64,000 nt of DNA from Polaribacter sp. BAL334 (lineage in GTDB: Bacteria > Bacteroidota > Bacteroidia > Flavobacteriales > Flavobacteriaceae), in the NCBI RefSeq assembly GCF_015767435.1, contig NZ_JADWOV010000233.1, positions 1 through 64,000 of the forward strand, in the 5' to 3' direction. The notes below the pieces were generated by a model that searched no databases, had not been told where the DNA came from, and was given only the letters and a program-made list of their open reading frames with translations. The position numbers were made by a program, and so were the translations under genes. Each line of letters starts with the position of its first letter. Within the stretch, counting starts at the first letter, position 1. This document shows, in pieces, positions 33,352-42,617 of the stretch.

Positions 33352-35265
33352 TTATTTTAAGACTGAAAATTCGATGGTTGAATCTGTAAAAACAGAATGT
33401 GTTTGTGTTTTGAAATCTTTCTCTTCGGCTTTGTAAATATTGTCCACATACGTTTGTGGATTCAAATCTATCAAAGGAAACCAAGTACTTTGTACTTGAA
33501 TTTGTAATTTATGTCCTTTTTTAAAGGTATGAAAAACATCTTGTAATTTGATAGTTACCTCCGTTTTTTTGTTTGGAATAAAAGGTTCTGGAAATTCAAA
33601 ACTATTTCTAAAACGGCCTCTCATTACTTCGCTTCTCACCATCAAATGATAATTGCTCATTTTCAAATGGTCTTGCATTTTGTCATTATTTTCTTTGGCA
33701 TCAGCTGGATGTACATCAATCACTTTCACAATCCAATCTGCTGCTGTTCCTGTAGTAGCCACCTTTAATTTTGCTAAAATATCTCCTGCTAAGGTGAAAT
33801 CTTGGGTTAACACATCTGTTTCAAAAACCAACACATCAGGTCGTCTTGCTGCAAAACGTTGATCATCTGTCATGTATTTTCTGGGTGTAAAAACGGTTTT
33901 GATGTCTTCGGAATAAGGAACAGGACGTTTAACATCACTGATAAATGAGATTCCTTTTGTTTCTTTTTTGGCAGATGTTAATTCCTGATTATCGGACAAA
34001 AACCAATTTTCTTTCACCACATTTTTGGGTGGCCAAACATCATACGATTTCCATTCTTTTTTTCCAGAATCATATACATAGGCTTCTGGCAAACCTGAAT
34101 TTTTATCTCCTTTGCCTTTTAAGAAATGATTGAAAAATTTGGTTTCAATTTCTTTTTGAAATTTCAATGAAATGGAATCGCCAAAATAGTAATTTCCAAC
34201 GGCATTTTTAACCGCATTTCTAGCCCAACCTCCATGATCCCAAGGTCCAAAAACAAGCGTGTTGTAATTGTTTTTTCCATGTTTTTCAATGCCTTTATAG
34301 GTTTCTAAAGGGCCGTATAAATCTTCAGCATCAAACCATCCACCTACAATCATAGTGGCTACAGTTGAAGGAACTTTGTCCATATGCTGAATGATGCCCT
34401 TGCTTTGCCAAACAGAATCGTAATTAGGATGTTCTACAATTTCTTTCCAGAAAAAATCATCAATTTTGTCTTTTGAAGTTGTTGAGCTAACGTCTAATTT
34501 ATCATACTGAAAATATTCGTTCAAATTTTTTAAAGGGCCTTTATCTAGAAAAAATTGATATTGGTCTTGTGTTTTTAATTCAGGTAAAGAATACCAAGCA
34601 GAATCAGTGGGCATGTCTTTATAAGTTCCAAACAATGAAATCGCTCTAAAATAGCTCAACAAAAATGCGCCATTATGATGAAAATCATCAAAGAAAAAAT
34701 CGCCAATACACGCTTGTGGAGAAGCCGCTTTTAAGGCTGGGTGGGCATCAATGGCTGAAATAGTTGCGTAATGACCAGGGTAGGAAATTCCCCAAGTTCC
34801 CACATTTCCGTTGTTGTTTTCAACATTTTTTACCAGCCAATCAATCGTGTCATAGGTATCTGAAACTTCATCTGATTCATTAGCTTTTTTATTGGGCAAA
34901 TACGCACGCATGTTGTCATACACGCCTTCACTCATCCAACGTCCACGAACATCTTGATATACAACAATATATCCATCTTTCATTAAATGTTCATTAGGGC
35001 CAATTTTCGTTTTTAGTTTTCCTTCTCCATAAGGTGCTGAGCTGTAAGGAGTTCTTTGCATTAAAATAGGATATTTTTTGCTGTTATCTTTCGGAGAATA
35101 AATAGTTGTGTGCAATTTTATACCATCTCTCATGATAATGTCAACCTCTTTTTTGGTATAGTTATCTTGCACATACGTGTCTTTTGGCAATTCCTTTTCT
35201 TCGGTTTTGTTGCAACCAAAAACCAGTAAAAGTCCAATTAAGGAAATCAAAAAGTAATTTTTCAT
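33352..35265 (-). CDS. CocE/NonD family hydrolase, lipoprotein, copy 1
   Basis: 637 residues with a lipobox (LLVFGC, C18). N-terminal domain signature IIMRDGIKLHTTIYSP and RTPYSSAPYG; nucleophile motif GTWGISYPG; histidine region GPWDHGGW; C-terminal PepX jelly roll (ILAKLKVATTGTAADWIVKVIDVHP, KGHKLQIQVQSTWFP). Same superfamily as the next gene but clearly diverged, so a different substrate or a two-step use is possible. Predicted to be an acyl-peptide or ester hydrolase on the periplasmic or outer-membrane side. It has its own -7 box upstream and heads a four-gene minus-strand cluster. Confidence 0.88.
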   Translation of the reverse strand: MKNYFLISLIGLLLVFGCNKTEEKELPKDTYVQDNYTKKEVDIIMRDGIKLHTTIYSPKDNSKKYPILMQRTPYSSAPYGEGKLKTKIGPNEHLMKDGYIVVYQDVRGRWMSEGVYDNMRAYLPNKKANESDEVSDTYDTIDWLVKNVENNNGNVGTWGISYPGHYATISAIDAHPALKAASPQACIGDFFFDDFHHNGAFLLSYFRAISLFGTYKDMPTDSAWYSLPELKTQDQYQFFLDKGPLKNLNEYFQYDKLDVSSTTSKDKIDDFFWKEIVEHPNYDSVWQSKGIIQHMDKVPSTVATMIVGGWFDAEDLYGPLETYKGIEKHGKNNYNTLVFGPWDHGGWARNAVKNAVGNYYFGDSISLKFQKEIETKFFNHFLKGKGDKNSGLPEAYVYDSGKKEWKSYDVWPPKNVVKENWFLSDNQELTSAKKETKGISFISDVKRPVPYSEDIKTVFTPRKYMTDDQRFAARRPDVLVFETDVLTQDFTLAGDILAKLKVATTGTAADWIVKVIDVHPADAKENNDKMQDHLKMSNYHLMVRSEVMRGRFRNSFEFPEPFIPNKKTEVTIKLQDVFHTFKKGHKLQIQVQSTWFPLIDLNPQTYVDNIYKAEEKDFKTQTHSVFTDSTIEFSVLK

Positions 35266-35298
35266 GTGTGTAGTTTGATTTTGTAGCTCATAAAACTA

Positions 35299-35306
35299 CA
35301 AAACTA
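35299..35306 (-). promoter_or_regulatory. -7 box (TAGTTTTG) of the CocE gene pair
   Basis: On the minus strand TAGTTTTG matches TAnnTTTG, 33 bp before the lipoprotein hydrolase ATG. Just after it the leader can form an 8-bp stem (TTTTGTAG / CTACAAAA, 35279-35303). Confidence 0.4.
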
Positions 35307-35428
35307 ATCCTCATTTTTGAATAAATATTTTGTTAAAAAGATTTCGACTATAAAATGACGCATCAATGGATTTTTATGCAGCATCAGAAAAATTGATACT
35401 AAGATGAATGTTGTTATCAAAATTGCCT

Positions 35429-35436
35429 TATTTTTG
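35429..35436 (+). promoter_or_regulatory. -7 box (TATTTTTG) of the YgiQ gene
   Basis: TATTTTTG matches TAnnTTTG and lies only 9 bp before the chosen ATG at 35446, so the mRNA would be nearly leaderless. A TTG lies about 16 bp upstream. Confidence 0.45.
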
Positions 35437-35445
35437 CATCGCAAT

Positions 35446-37401
35446 ATGAATACAACAAAATTACAATTAACAGACTGGCTGCCAACGACCAACAAAGAAG
35501 TAAAACTCCGAGGTTGGGAAGAATTGGACGTGATTTTATTCAGTGGAGACGCTTATGTGGATCATCCCTCTTTTGGGCCTGCTGTAATTGGACGAATTTT
35601 GGAAAGTTATGGATTGCGAATTGCGATTGTTCCTCAACCAAATGTGAATGACAATTTGCAAGATTTTGAAAAATTAGGCAAACCTCGTTTGTTTTTTGCA
35701 GCAACAGGGGGTTGTATGGATCCAATGGTGAGCAATTATACAGCCAGCAAAAAAAGACGTGATAAAGATGCGTATACGCCCAATGGTGACATTGGTTTTA
35801 GACCAGATTATGCAACCACAGTGTATTCTAATATTTTAAAAGAAAAATTTCCTGATGTTCCTATTTTGATTGGTGGTATTGAAGCTTCTTTGCGAAGAGT
35901 TACACACTATGATTATTGGTCTGACAAACTGATGCCAACCATTTTAGAAACTTCAAAAGCAGACATGTTGGTGTATGGAATGGGAGAGCAGCCTTTGCGT
36001 GAAATTGTAACGTTATTACAAAAAGGTGTTCCGTTTTCTAGTTTGAAAAACATCAAACAAACAGCGCTTTTAATCAATCCTAAAGAAGAAAAAATTCCTG
36101 TGGTGAATGATTGGGAAGATGTTGAAATCAGTTCGCATGAAATTTGCTTGAAAGATAAAAAAGCCTATGCTTCTAATTTTAAAGTGGTTGAACAGGAATC
36201 TAACAAGCTGAAAGCCAGACGTATATTTCAAAAAGTAGGCAATAAAATGCTGATGATCAATCCGCCTTTTCCAACCATGACTGAAGCTGAAATTGATGGG
36301 TCTTTTGATTTGCCTTACACACGTTTACCACATCCAAAATATGACAAACGAGGTCCAATTCCGGCCTATGAAATGATTAAATTCTCTATCAATATTCACA
36401 GAGGATGTTTTGGAGGCTGTAGTTTTTGTACCATTTCTGCACATCAAGGAAAATTTATTGCCAGCAGAAGTCAGGAATCTATTTTAAGAGAAGTAGACAA
36501 GGTGGCAAATATGCCTGATTTTAAAGGGTATTTATCGGATATTGGTGGGCCTTCTGCAAACATGTATAAAATGAAAGGAAAAGTGCAGGAAATTTGCGAC
36601 AAATGCGTTGCTCCTTCGTGTATTTCACCTGTGATTTGTTCCAATTTAGATACTTCACACAAACCGTTAACGGAGTTGTATCAAGCTGTAGACAAACATC
36701 CAAAAGTTAAAAAATCATTTATTGGTAGTGGCATTCGTCATGATATGTTGGTGCCTGAATTCAATAAAAATGCAGATCCAAAAGAATTGGATGCCTATAC
36801 AGAAGAGGTAATGACCAAACACGTTTCTGGTAGATTGAAAGTAGCTCCTGAGCATACTTCTGATAATGTATTGAAATTGATGCGCAAACCTTCCTTTACC
36901 TATTTTCATAAATTTAAAGAACGTTTTGACAGAATCAATATCAAGAATAAATTGAACTTGCAATTGATTCCGTATTTTATTTCAAGTCACCCAGCAAGTG
37001 AGGTAGAAGACATGGCAAACTTGGCTGCTGAGACCAAAAATATGGGTTTTCAATTGGAACAAGTGCAAGGTTTTACACCAACTCCAATGACAGTGGCAAC
37101 TGTGATTTATTACTCTGGTTATCATCCATATACCTTAAAAGAAGTAAAAACTCCGAAAACAAAAAAGGAAAAAGAAGACCAACACAAATTCTTTTTTTGG
37201 TATAAAAAAGAAAACAAGGATTGGATTCGAAATACGCTGAATAAAGTTGGTAGACAAGATTTGCTGAAAATACTATTGCCTGAAAATAATTCTTGGAAAA
37301 AGAATAAAACTGTTCACGCAACTGCGCAACATACTTTTGATGATGCGATTCCTTTTAATAAACGAAAGAAAGTAAAACGCATTGAGGGTAAGAAAAGGTA
37401 A
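35446..37401 (+). CDS. YgiQ family radical SAM protein
   Basis: 651 residues from ATG 35446 (MNTTKLQLTDWLPTT), chosen over 35404 because the family begins near this point and the -7 box lies between the two. N-terminal YgiQ domain (GWEELDVILFSGDAYVDHPSFG), then the radical SAM core with CFGGCSFC binding the 4Fe-4S cluster, DIGGPSANMY, and a C-terminal lysine-rich tail. Radical SAM enzymes generate a 5'-deoxyadenosyl radical; the YgiQ reaction is not known to me. It is cytoplasmic and monocistronic. Confidence 0.92.
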   Translation: MNTTKLQLTDWLPTTNKEVKLRGWEELDVILFSGDAYVDHPSFGPAVIGRILESYGLRIAIVPQPNVNDNLQDFEKLGKPRLFFAATGGCMDPMVSNYTASKKRRDKDAYTPNGDIGFRPDYATTVYSNILKEKFPDVPILIGGIEASLRRVTHYDYWSDKLMPTILETSKADMLVYGMGEQPLREIVTLLQKGVPFSSLKNIKQTALLINPKEEKIPVVNDWEDVEISSHEICLKDKKAYASNFKVVEQESNKLKARRIFQKVGNKMLMINPPFPTMTEAEIDGSFDLPYTRLPHPKYDKRGPIPAYEMIKFSINIHRGCFGGCSFCTISAHQGKFIASRSQESILREVDKVANMPDFKGYLSDIGGPSANMYKMKGKVQEICDKCVAPSCISPVICSNLDTSHKPLTELYQAVDKHPKVKKSFIGSGIRHDMLVPEFNKNADPKELDAYTEEVMTKHVSGRLKVAPEHTSDNVLKLMRKPSFTYFHKFKERFDRINIKNKLNLQLIPYFISSHPASEVEDMANLAAETKNMGFQLEQVQGFTPTPMTVATVIYYSGYHPYTLKEVKTPKTKKEKEDQHKFFFWYKKENKDWIRNTLNKVGRQDLLKILLPENNSWKKNKTVHATAQHTFDDAIPFNKRKKVKRIEGKKR

Positions 37402-37421
37402 TCTTTTCTACATTTGAATTT

Positions 37422-38282
37422 CTATTTCAAATCCAAGAAAATACCTCCACTAATAGACGGATTTGCATAAATAATCCTTCCAGAAATGGCAGATGTATAA
37501 TTCAAGGTTACACCAAATTTTTTGGTGATATAATACGCAGCTTCTCCACCAACAGCCACATATTCTATGTTGTTGGCAAAAATACTTCCTTGCGTGTTTT
37601 GAGCTGTCAAAGTACCATTTTGCAATGAATTAACGCTATGCAACCTGCCTAAAACCCATAGTTTATCAAAAAGTTTGATGCCTGATTCAAATCCGTATTG
37701 AAACTCATCCGAAAAACCTTGAGTCCTATTATTGAAGCCTATAAATGTTTTGGCATAACTCGGTTTTTGAAATAATTGATAGGAAATTCCAGCATCAACA
37801 GTCAATAATTGATTGAATTCGCCATCTCCAGTTTGATAACTTCCATCACTTCCGCCCGAATTTTTTCCTGTGGGTAATCCGAATTTCAACGTGGTTGAAA
37901 ATGACAAATTCTTTTTCTTATATAACAAATAGCGAACTCCAATGTCCAAATCTCCAAAAGCATTCAAGGATTCTCCTTCTTGTAGCACATTTCCTGTAAT
38001 TCCTGAAACTTGCGCATTTTGATAAATTCGTGTAAAAAATGGAACATAGGAAATGATATCCAATTTATCTGTCAAACCATATTCACCATAAAAACTCATG
38101 GTAAAATTACCACGAGTGGCATTTGGATCAATCTGTCCTGAATTTGTGTAATGTTGGTCCGCCACCAAAGACCAAGCAGCCAATTTATAATACGCTTTTC
38201 CTTTTCCATTGGTCCATTGTGATTGGCTTTTTTGAGTGAAAAGTAGTATTGCAACAACAATAATTGCGTGTAATTGTCTCAT
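37422..38282 (-). CDS. Outer-membrane beta-barrel protein (porin/transporter-like)
   Basis: 286 residues with a signal peptide (ends KSQSQ). The remainder alternates hydrophobic and polar residues with many aromatic girdles (MSFYGEYGLTDKLDIISYVPFF, LDIGVRYLLYKK, FSTTLKFGLPTGKNSGG, KFGVTLNYTSAISGR), typical of a 12- to 14-strand outer-membrane barrel of the phenol_MetA_deg/transporter type. It starts 6 bp after the DM13 lipoprotein gene, so the two are probably one operon. Function unknown; passage of a small molecule or an anchor role for the partner are both possible. Confidence 0.7.
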   Translation of the reverse strand: MRQLHAIIVVAILLFTQKSQSQWTNGKGKAYYKLAAWSLVADQHYTNSGQIDPNATRGNFTMSFYGEYGLTDKLDIISYVPFFTRIYQNAQVSGITGNVLQEGESLNAFGDLDIGVRYLLYKKKNLSFSTTLKFGLPTGKNSGGSDGSYQTGDGEFNQLLTVDAGISYQLFQKPSYAKTFIGFNNRTQGFSDEFQYGFESGIKLFDKLWVLGRLHSVNSLQNGTLTAQNTQGSIFANNIEYVAVGGEAAYYITKKFGVTLNYTSAISGRIIYANPSISGGIFLDLK

Positions 38283-38288
38283 AGTATG

Positions 38289-38990
38289 TTATTTATCTAT
38301 AATTAATGCTTTTCCTGTAAGAATTGAAAATGGTCTGCACCATTGTACCAAATATTTGTAATCGTTCAAGCCAACATTTTCAATATTATAAGTAAATGCA
38401 CCTGTATAATGAGCGCCATCAGCATCGTCATATGCATCAATTTGTAAGGCATTTGCCAATGAATTTGGGTTATTTGTGAGAAACAATGCAAATCCTGGCA
38501 GACTAGTATCTGCCACATAATTGCTAGCCAATTCAATTTTAATTCCGTTAGAAGTTTTTGTTATTTCAAAATCTCCAGCAGCTTTATAGGAAGTTGTTTT
38601 TGAAAAGGTACCTTTTTTAGGGGTGTCAATATTAATTGAATTATCTGCAACAACTTCAATTGTTTGTGAGTCAGTTAAATCTCCAGTTTTTCCAATTGCT
38701 TTTACGGTGATTATTGCAGTACCTTCTACGTTTGCTGAAATACTTGATGTTGTTGCATCTATTGACAAAACACTGGGATTTGAACTGCTCCAGATAAAAG
38801 AGTTATCTTCAATTTCACCAATATTATTAAAAAATGATGCTTCTAAAGTTGCCATTTCTCCAACTTTTAAAGTAGTAAAACTGCTGATAATTCTTACTTC
38901 TTCAGGAACTGAATCATTAATGATATCTTCATCAATACAAGAGTTAAAACTCAGAATTATTGTGATAAGAACTATTTTTAGTTTTTTCAT
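38289..38990 (-). CDS. Lipoprotein with Ig-like (BIG2) and DM13 domains
   Basis: 233 residues. Lipobox ILSFNSC (C17). A bacterial Ig-like domain (about 33-112: VRIISSFTTLKVGEMATLEASF, ITVKAIGK) is followed by a DM13-like domain (about 126-233: KGTFSKTTSYKAAGDFEIT, NPNSLANALQI) ending in the diagnostic YLVQWCRPFSILTGKALI, where DM13 proteins keep WCRxFSV and a conserved cysteine. DM13 has been proposed to act in redox or electron transfer. It should sit on the outer membrane and is paired with the barrel protein downstream. The exact role is unknown. Confidence 0.75.
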   Translation of the reverse strand: MKKLKIVLITIILSFNSCIDEDIINDSVPEEVRIISSFTTLKVGEMATLEASFFNNIGEIEDNSFIWSSSNPSVLSIDATTSSISANVEGTAIITVKAIGKTGDLTDSQTIEVVADNSINIDTPKKGTFSKTTSYKAAGDFEITKTSNGIKIELASNYVADTSLPGFALFLTNNPNSLANALQIDAYDDADGAHYTGAFTYNIENVGLNDYKYLVQWCRPFSILTGKALIIDK

Positions 38991-39127
38991 ATAATTGGAT
39001 GTATATAATTAATGTATATGTCGATGTAAAACAAACATCATTACAAAACAAAAAAAGGGGAGTAAGATTTTTATTTATTTTATTGGTTTCATTTTTTTAA
39101 GTACATTTAAAAATTAAAATCGATTTT

Positions 39128-40696
39128 ATGAAAATTCAACAACTATTCTTAATTATACTTTTTACTTCAATTGTAAATTTATATTCCCAAGAAAATAATA
39201 TAATGGAAGGTCCTTTCAATCAGATGATTATCAGAGGCGTTACGTTGATTAATGGAGATGGAGCTCCACCTATTGGGCCTGTAGATATTGTGGTGGAAAA
39301 CAACAAAATTGTTGCCATTGAAGTGGTGGGTTTTCCAGGAGTTGCCATTGACGAAAAAAGCCGACCAAAATTGAAAAATGGCGGCAAAGAATTGGATGCG
39401 AATGGCATGTATTTGTTGCCAGGATTTGTAGATATGCATGGTCATGTTGGTGGAAATGCACAAGGAGCCAGCCCTGAATACGTTTTCAAATTATGGATGG
39501 CTCACGGAATTACAACGGTTAGACAGCCCAGTGGAAGAAGCGTTGAGGAAGTAAATGATTTGAAGCGAAAAAGTGAAAAAAATGAAATTATAGCCCCAAG
39601 AATTTTTGGATACACTGGTTTTGGACAGGGAGCAAAAAGTCCGATTTCAACCAAAGAACAAGCCATAGAATGGGTAAGAGAGAACGCTAAGAAAGGAGCA
39701 GATGGCATTAAATTTTTTGGTGCAGAACCACAAATTATGAAAGCAGCTTTAGAGGAAAATAAGAAGTTAGGCTTGGGTTCAGCGTGTCATCATGCACAAT
39801 TGAGTGTTGCACGTTGGAATGTGTTGCATTCTGCACGAGCAGGTTTAACAACTATGGAACATTGGTATGGTTTGCCAGAAGCGTTGTTTGAGGATAAAAC
39901 CGTTCAAAATTATCCATTAGACTATAATTATCAAAACGAACAACATCGTTTTGAGGAAGCTGGAAAATTATGGGAACAAGCAGCAAAACCATATTCAAAA
40001 CATTGGTATTCAGTGATGAACGAATTGATTTCGTTGGATTTTACGATAGTGCCAACTTTCAATATTTATGAGGCAAGTAGAGATTTGCACAAAGCCAGAA
40101 GGGCAGAATGGCATGAGGATTATACCTTACCATCTTTATGGAAATTTTACGAACCTAGCAAAATTTCACATGGGTCTTATTGGCATGATTGGGGAACTGA
40201 ACAAGAAGTTGCTTGGAAAAAGAATTATCAATTATGGATGACTTTCATTAATGAATATAAAAATAGAGGAGGCAGAGTTACAACAGGTTCTGATTCAGGA
40301 TTCATTTATCAATTGTATGGGTTTGCGTATATTCGAGAATTAGAATTGTTGCGTGAAGCAGGTTTTCATCCGTTAGAAATTATTCGTTCAGCCACCTTAA
40401 ATGGTGCTGAAGCATTGGGTTGGGCAGATAAAATTGGTTCTGTTCAAATTGGTAAATTGGCTGATTTTGTGATTGTTGAAGAAAATCCTTTACAAAATTT
40501 AAAAGTGTTATATGGTACAGGAGCTGTTCGTTTAACAGAGGACAATAAAGTAATTAGAGCTGGAGGCGTAAAATACACCATAAAAGATGGCATTATTTAC
40601 GACGCTAAAAAATTGTTAGCAGATGTTAAAAAAATGGTGGATGCTGAAAAAACCAAGCTGAATTGGAAATTAAAACAGCCTGGTTTTCAAGATTAA
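39128..40696 (+). CDS. Secreted amidohydrolase family protein
   Basis: 522 residues with a signal peptide (ends VNLYSQ). Metal-dependent hydrolase of the amidohydrolase superfamily: the HxH pair is in LLPGFVDMHGHVGG, a lysine or further ligand near DGIKFFGAE, histidines in GSACHHAQLSVARW and TMEHWYGLPEAL, and the aspartate in TGSDSGFIYQLYG; the C-terminus AEALGWADKIGSVQIGKLADFVIVEENPL is the classic end. It probably hydrolyses a cyclic amide, peptide or ester outside the cytoplasm. The last 4 bp overlap the 3' end of the convergent gene. Confidence 0.88.
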   Translation: MKIQQLFLIILFTSIVNLYSQENNIMEGPFNQMIIRGVTLINGDGAPPIGPVDIVVENNKIVAIEVVGFPGVAIDEKSRPKLKNGGKELDANGMYLLPGFVDMHGHVGGNAQGASPEYVFKLWMAHGITTVRQPSGRSVEEVNDLKRKSEKNEIIAPRIFGYTGFGQGAKSPISTKEQAIEWVRENAKKGADGIKFFGAEPQIMKAALEENKKLGLGSACHHAQLSVARWNVLHSARAGLTTMEHWYGLPEALFEDKTVQNYPLDYNYQNEQHRFEEAGKLWEQAAKPYSKHWYSVMNELISLDFTIVPTFNIYEASRDLHKARRAEWHEDYTLPSLWKFYEPSKISHGSYWHDWGTEQEVAWKKNYQLWMTFINEYKNRGGRVTTGSDSGFIYQLYGFAYIRELELLREAGFHPLEIIRSATLNGAEALGWADKIGSVQIGKLADFVIVEENPLQNLKVLYGTGAVRLTEDNKVIRAGGVKYTIKDGIIYDAKKLLADVKKMVDAEKTKLNWKLKQPGFQD

Positions 40697-41583
40697 TTTT
40701 TCAAATAGGTATTAAAAAATTCAATGGTTCGTTCCCAAGACAAATCAGCAGCTGCTTTGTCAAAACGTGGAGTGGTATTGTTGTGAAAACCATGATTTAC
40801 GTTGGGATAAAAATGAGCTTCATAGGCAACGTTGTTTTCTTTCAATACTTTTTCATAGGCTGGCCAACCTTCATTCACTCTTTTGTCCAAATCTGCATAA
40901 TGCAACAACAAAGGCGATTTGATATTTTTGGCGTCTTCTGCAGCAGCTTGTCTGCCATAATATGGAACAGCAGCTTTTAGCTCAGGAAGTTTTACTGCCA
41001 TCATGTTCGAAATCCATCCTCCAAAACAAAAACCAACAACACCAATTTTTCCATTGCAATTGGGATGTTTTTTGAGATATTCAAATGCCGCAATAAAATC
41101 TTCCAACATTTCTTGTTGATTTCGTTTGCTTTGCATCGCTCTTCCATCATCGTCATTTCCTGGATAACCGCCCAAAGGTGTCAATGCATCTGGAGCCAAT
41201 GAAATAAAACCTTCAATGGCAGCTCTTCTGCCCACATCTTCAATATACGGATTCAACCCTCGATTTTCATGCACTACAATGATGCCTGGTAATTTGGCTT
41301 TTGCATCTTTTGGCATAGAAAGTAATCCTTTGATGGTTCCACCACCTTTGGGAGAATCGTAAGAAATGTAGCCTGAATTCAATCTTGGGTCATTTTCATT
41401 GACAACAATAAAATCGGTATAATTGGGTGAAATAAAGCTCAACAAAGCAGGCAAAGTTATGGCACCTACTGCATAAAGCGAGAGTTTTTCTAAGAATTCT
41501 TTTCTGGTAATTTTGCTGTGTGCATAATCATCGTATAAATCAAAAACTTCTTGATTGATGTCTTCTTTGGTGAGTTGTTTCAT
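40693..41583 (-). CDS. Dienelactone hydrolase family protein
   Basis: 296 residues. The N-terminal leader SKITRKEFLEKLSLYAVGAITLPALLSF resembles the YghX-type region that precedes this domain and may be an export or anchor segment. Catalytic triad candidates: cysteine in VGFCFGGW, aspartate in YADLDKRVNEGW, histidine in NVNHGFHNNTTPRF; GIIVVHENRGLNPYIEDV is the oxyanion region. The family hydrolyses lactones or esters. Its stop overlaps the stop of the plus-strand amidohydrolase by 4 bp. Confidence 0.9.
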   Translation of the reverse strand: MKQLTKEDINQEVFDLYDDYAHSKITRKEFLEKLSLYAVGAITLPALLSFISPNYTDFIVVNENDPRLNSGYISYDSPKGGGTIKGLLSMPKDAKAKLPGIIVVHENRGLNPYIEDVGRRAAIEGFISLAPDALTPLGGYPGNDDDGRAMQSKRNQQEMLEDFIAAFEYLKKHPNCNGKIGVVGFCFGGWISNMMAVKLPELKAAVPYYGRQAAAEDAKNIKSPLLLHYADLDKRVNEGWPAYEKVLKENNVAYEAHFYPNVNHGFHNNTTPRFDKAAADLSWERTIEFFNTYLKN

Positions 41584-41685
41584 AAAACTAAAATTTCAAA
41601 CTAAATTATGTTGCCAAGATAACTAAAAAAATAGAGGAATTTGATTTTAAAATTTGTTTGAAAAAGGGATATTGATACATAAAAA

Positions 41686-41714
41686 AAGACGTTTAAGAAT
41701 TTCTTAAACGTCTT
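41686..41714. terminator. Intrinsic terminator
   Basis: AAGACGTTTAAG, a 5-base loop, then CTTAAACGTCTT, a perfect 12-bp stem flanked by an A-run on the left. In minus-strand reading this A-run becomes a T-run, so it probably ends the sulfite dehydrogenase/desaturase cluster. Confidence 0.75.
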
Positions 41715-41737
41715 GAAATATAGTAGGGGGACTACTC

Positions 41738-42613
41738 TTATTTTTGTCCTTTTTTAAATCCGTATAAATTTTGATCAATAAAATTTTGAGGAAACTTATC
41801 ATCACCTTCAAAACCAATTTCGATGGTGCCACTATCTTCTGGAACGTAATCTGTTTTAAAAATATAATCCCATAAACTTAAACTAATTCCATAATTCATA
41901 CCATATCTTCCCTCTGGTAATACATAAGCATGATGGTATAAATGCATGACAGGATTGTTTAAAACGTACTTGAAAACTCCCCACGTAATTTTAATATTTG
42001 CATGATTTAAATGTCCAATGATTACTGTGAAAAAGTGAATAAAAAAGGCTTGATCAGGTTCAGCTCCAACCAAAATCATGACTGCCAACGTTTTTAAAGG
42101 TTTGTACAAAATGTTCTCCATCCAATGGTAACGTAGGTGAGCTGCAAAGCCCATTTCTTTTACGGAATGATGTACTTTATGAAACTTCCATAAAAATGGG
42201 TAACGATGCAATAAAACATGGGTAAACCATTGTACAAAATCATTAATAATAAAGAAAATAAGGATAAATAACCATGTTGGTAATGCGTCTTTTTCGAATA
42301 AAGAAAAAGAAGTAGAGGTAATGCCAATTTTATTGAATCCATTTTCTAGTATTGTATAGATACCATACAAACCAATCTGGAAAATGAAAAAATTAAAATA
42401 CATGTACATCCAATCCAGCCAAAAATCTTTTCGAAATGTTTTTTGTGATTTTCTCCAAGGAAATAATAACTCTAATCCCCAAACCACTAAAGAGACAATT
42501 GTAAGGCCCCAAAACCAATTTCGATCCCATGGAACATCAAAAATAACCTGTTTCCACTGGTATTTTGCCATTCCTGTTACTGTGTTCATAAAAATTTCTA
42601 AATATTCTCCCAT
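41738..42613 (-). CDS. Sterol desaturase / fatty acid hydroxylase family membrane protein
   Basis: 291 residues with about four membrane helices. The di-iron histidine motifs are present: HVLLHR (HxxxH), HKVHHS (HxxHH) and LYHHAYV for the third. Such integral membrane oxygenases hydroxylate or desaturate lipids with O2. The first helix begins near VVWGLELLFPWRKS. It starts 4 bp after the rhodanese stop, so it shares the sulfite operon transcript, an odd partner for sulfur oxidation. The lipid substrate is unknown. Confidence 0.87.
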   Translation of the reverse strand: MGEYLEIFMNTVTGMAKYQWKQVIFDVPWDRNWFWGLTIVSLVVWGLELLFPWRKSQKTFRKDFWLDWMYMYFNFFIFQIGLYGIYTILENGFNKIGITSTSFSLFEKDALPTWLFILIFFIINDFVQWFTHVLLHRYPFLWKFHKVHHSVKEMGFAAHLRYHWMENILYKPLKTLAVMILVGAEPDQAFFIHFFTVIIGHLNHANIKITWGVFKYVLNNPVMHLYHHAYVLPEGRYGMNYGISLSLWDYIFKTDYVPEDSGTIEIGFEGDDKFPQNFIDQNLYGFKKGQK

Positions 42614-42617
42614 TGTT

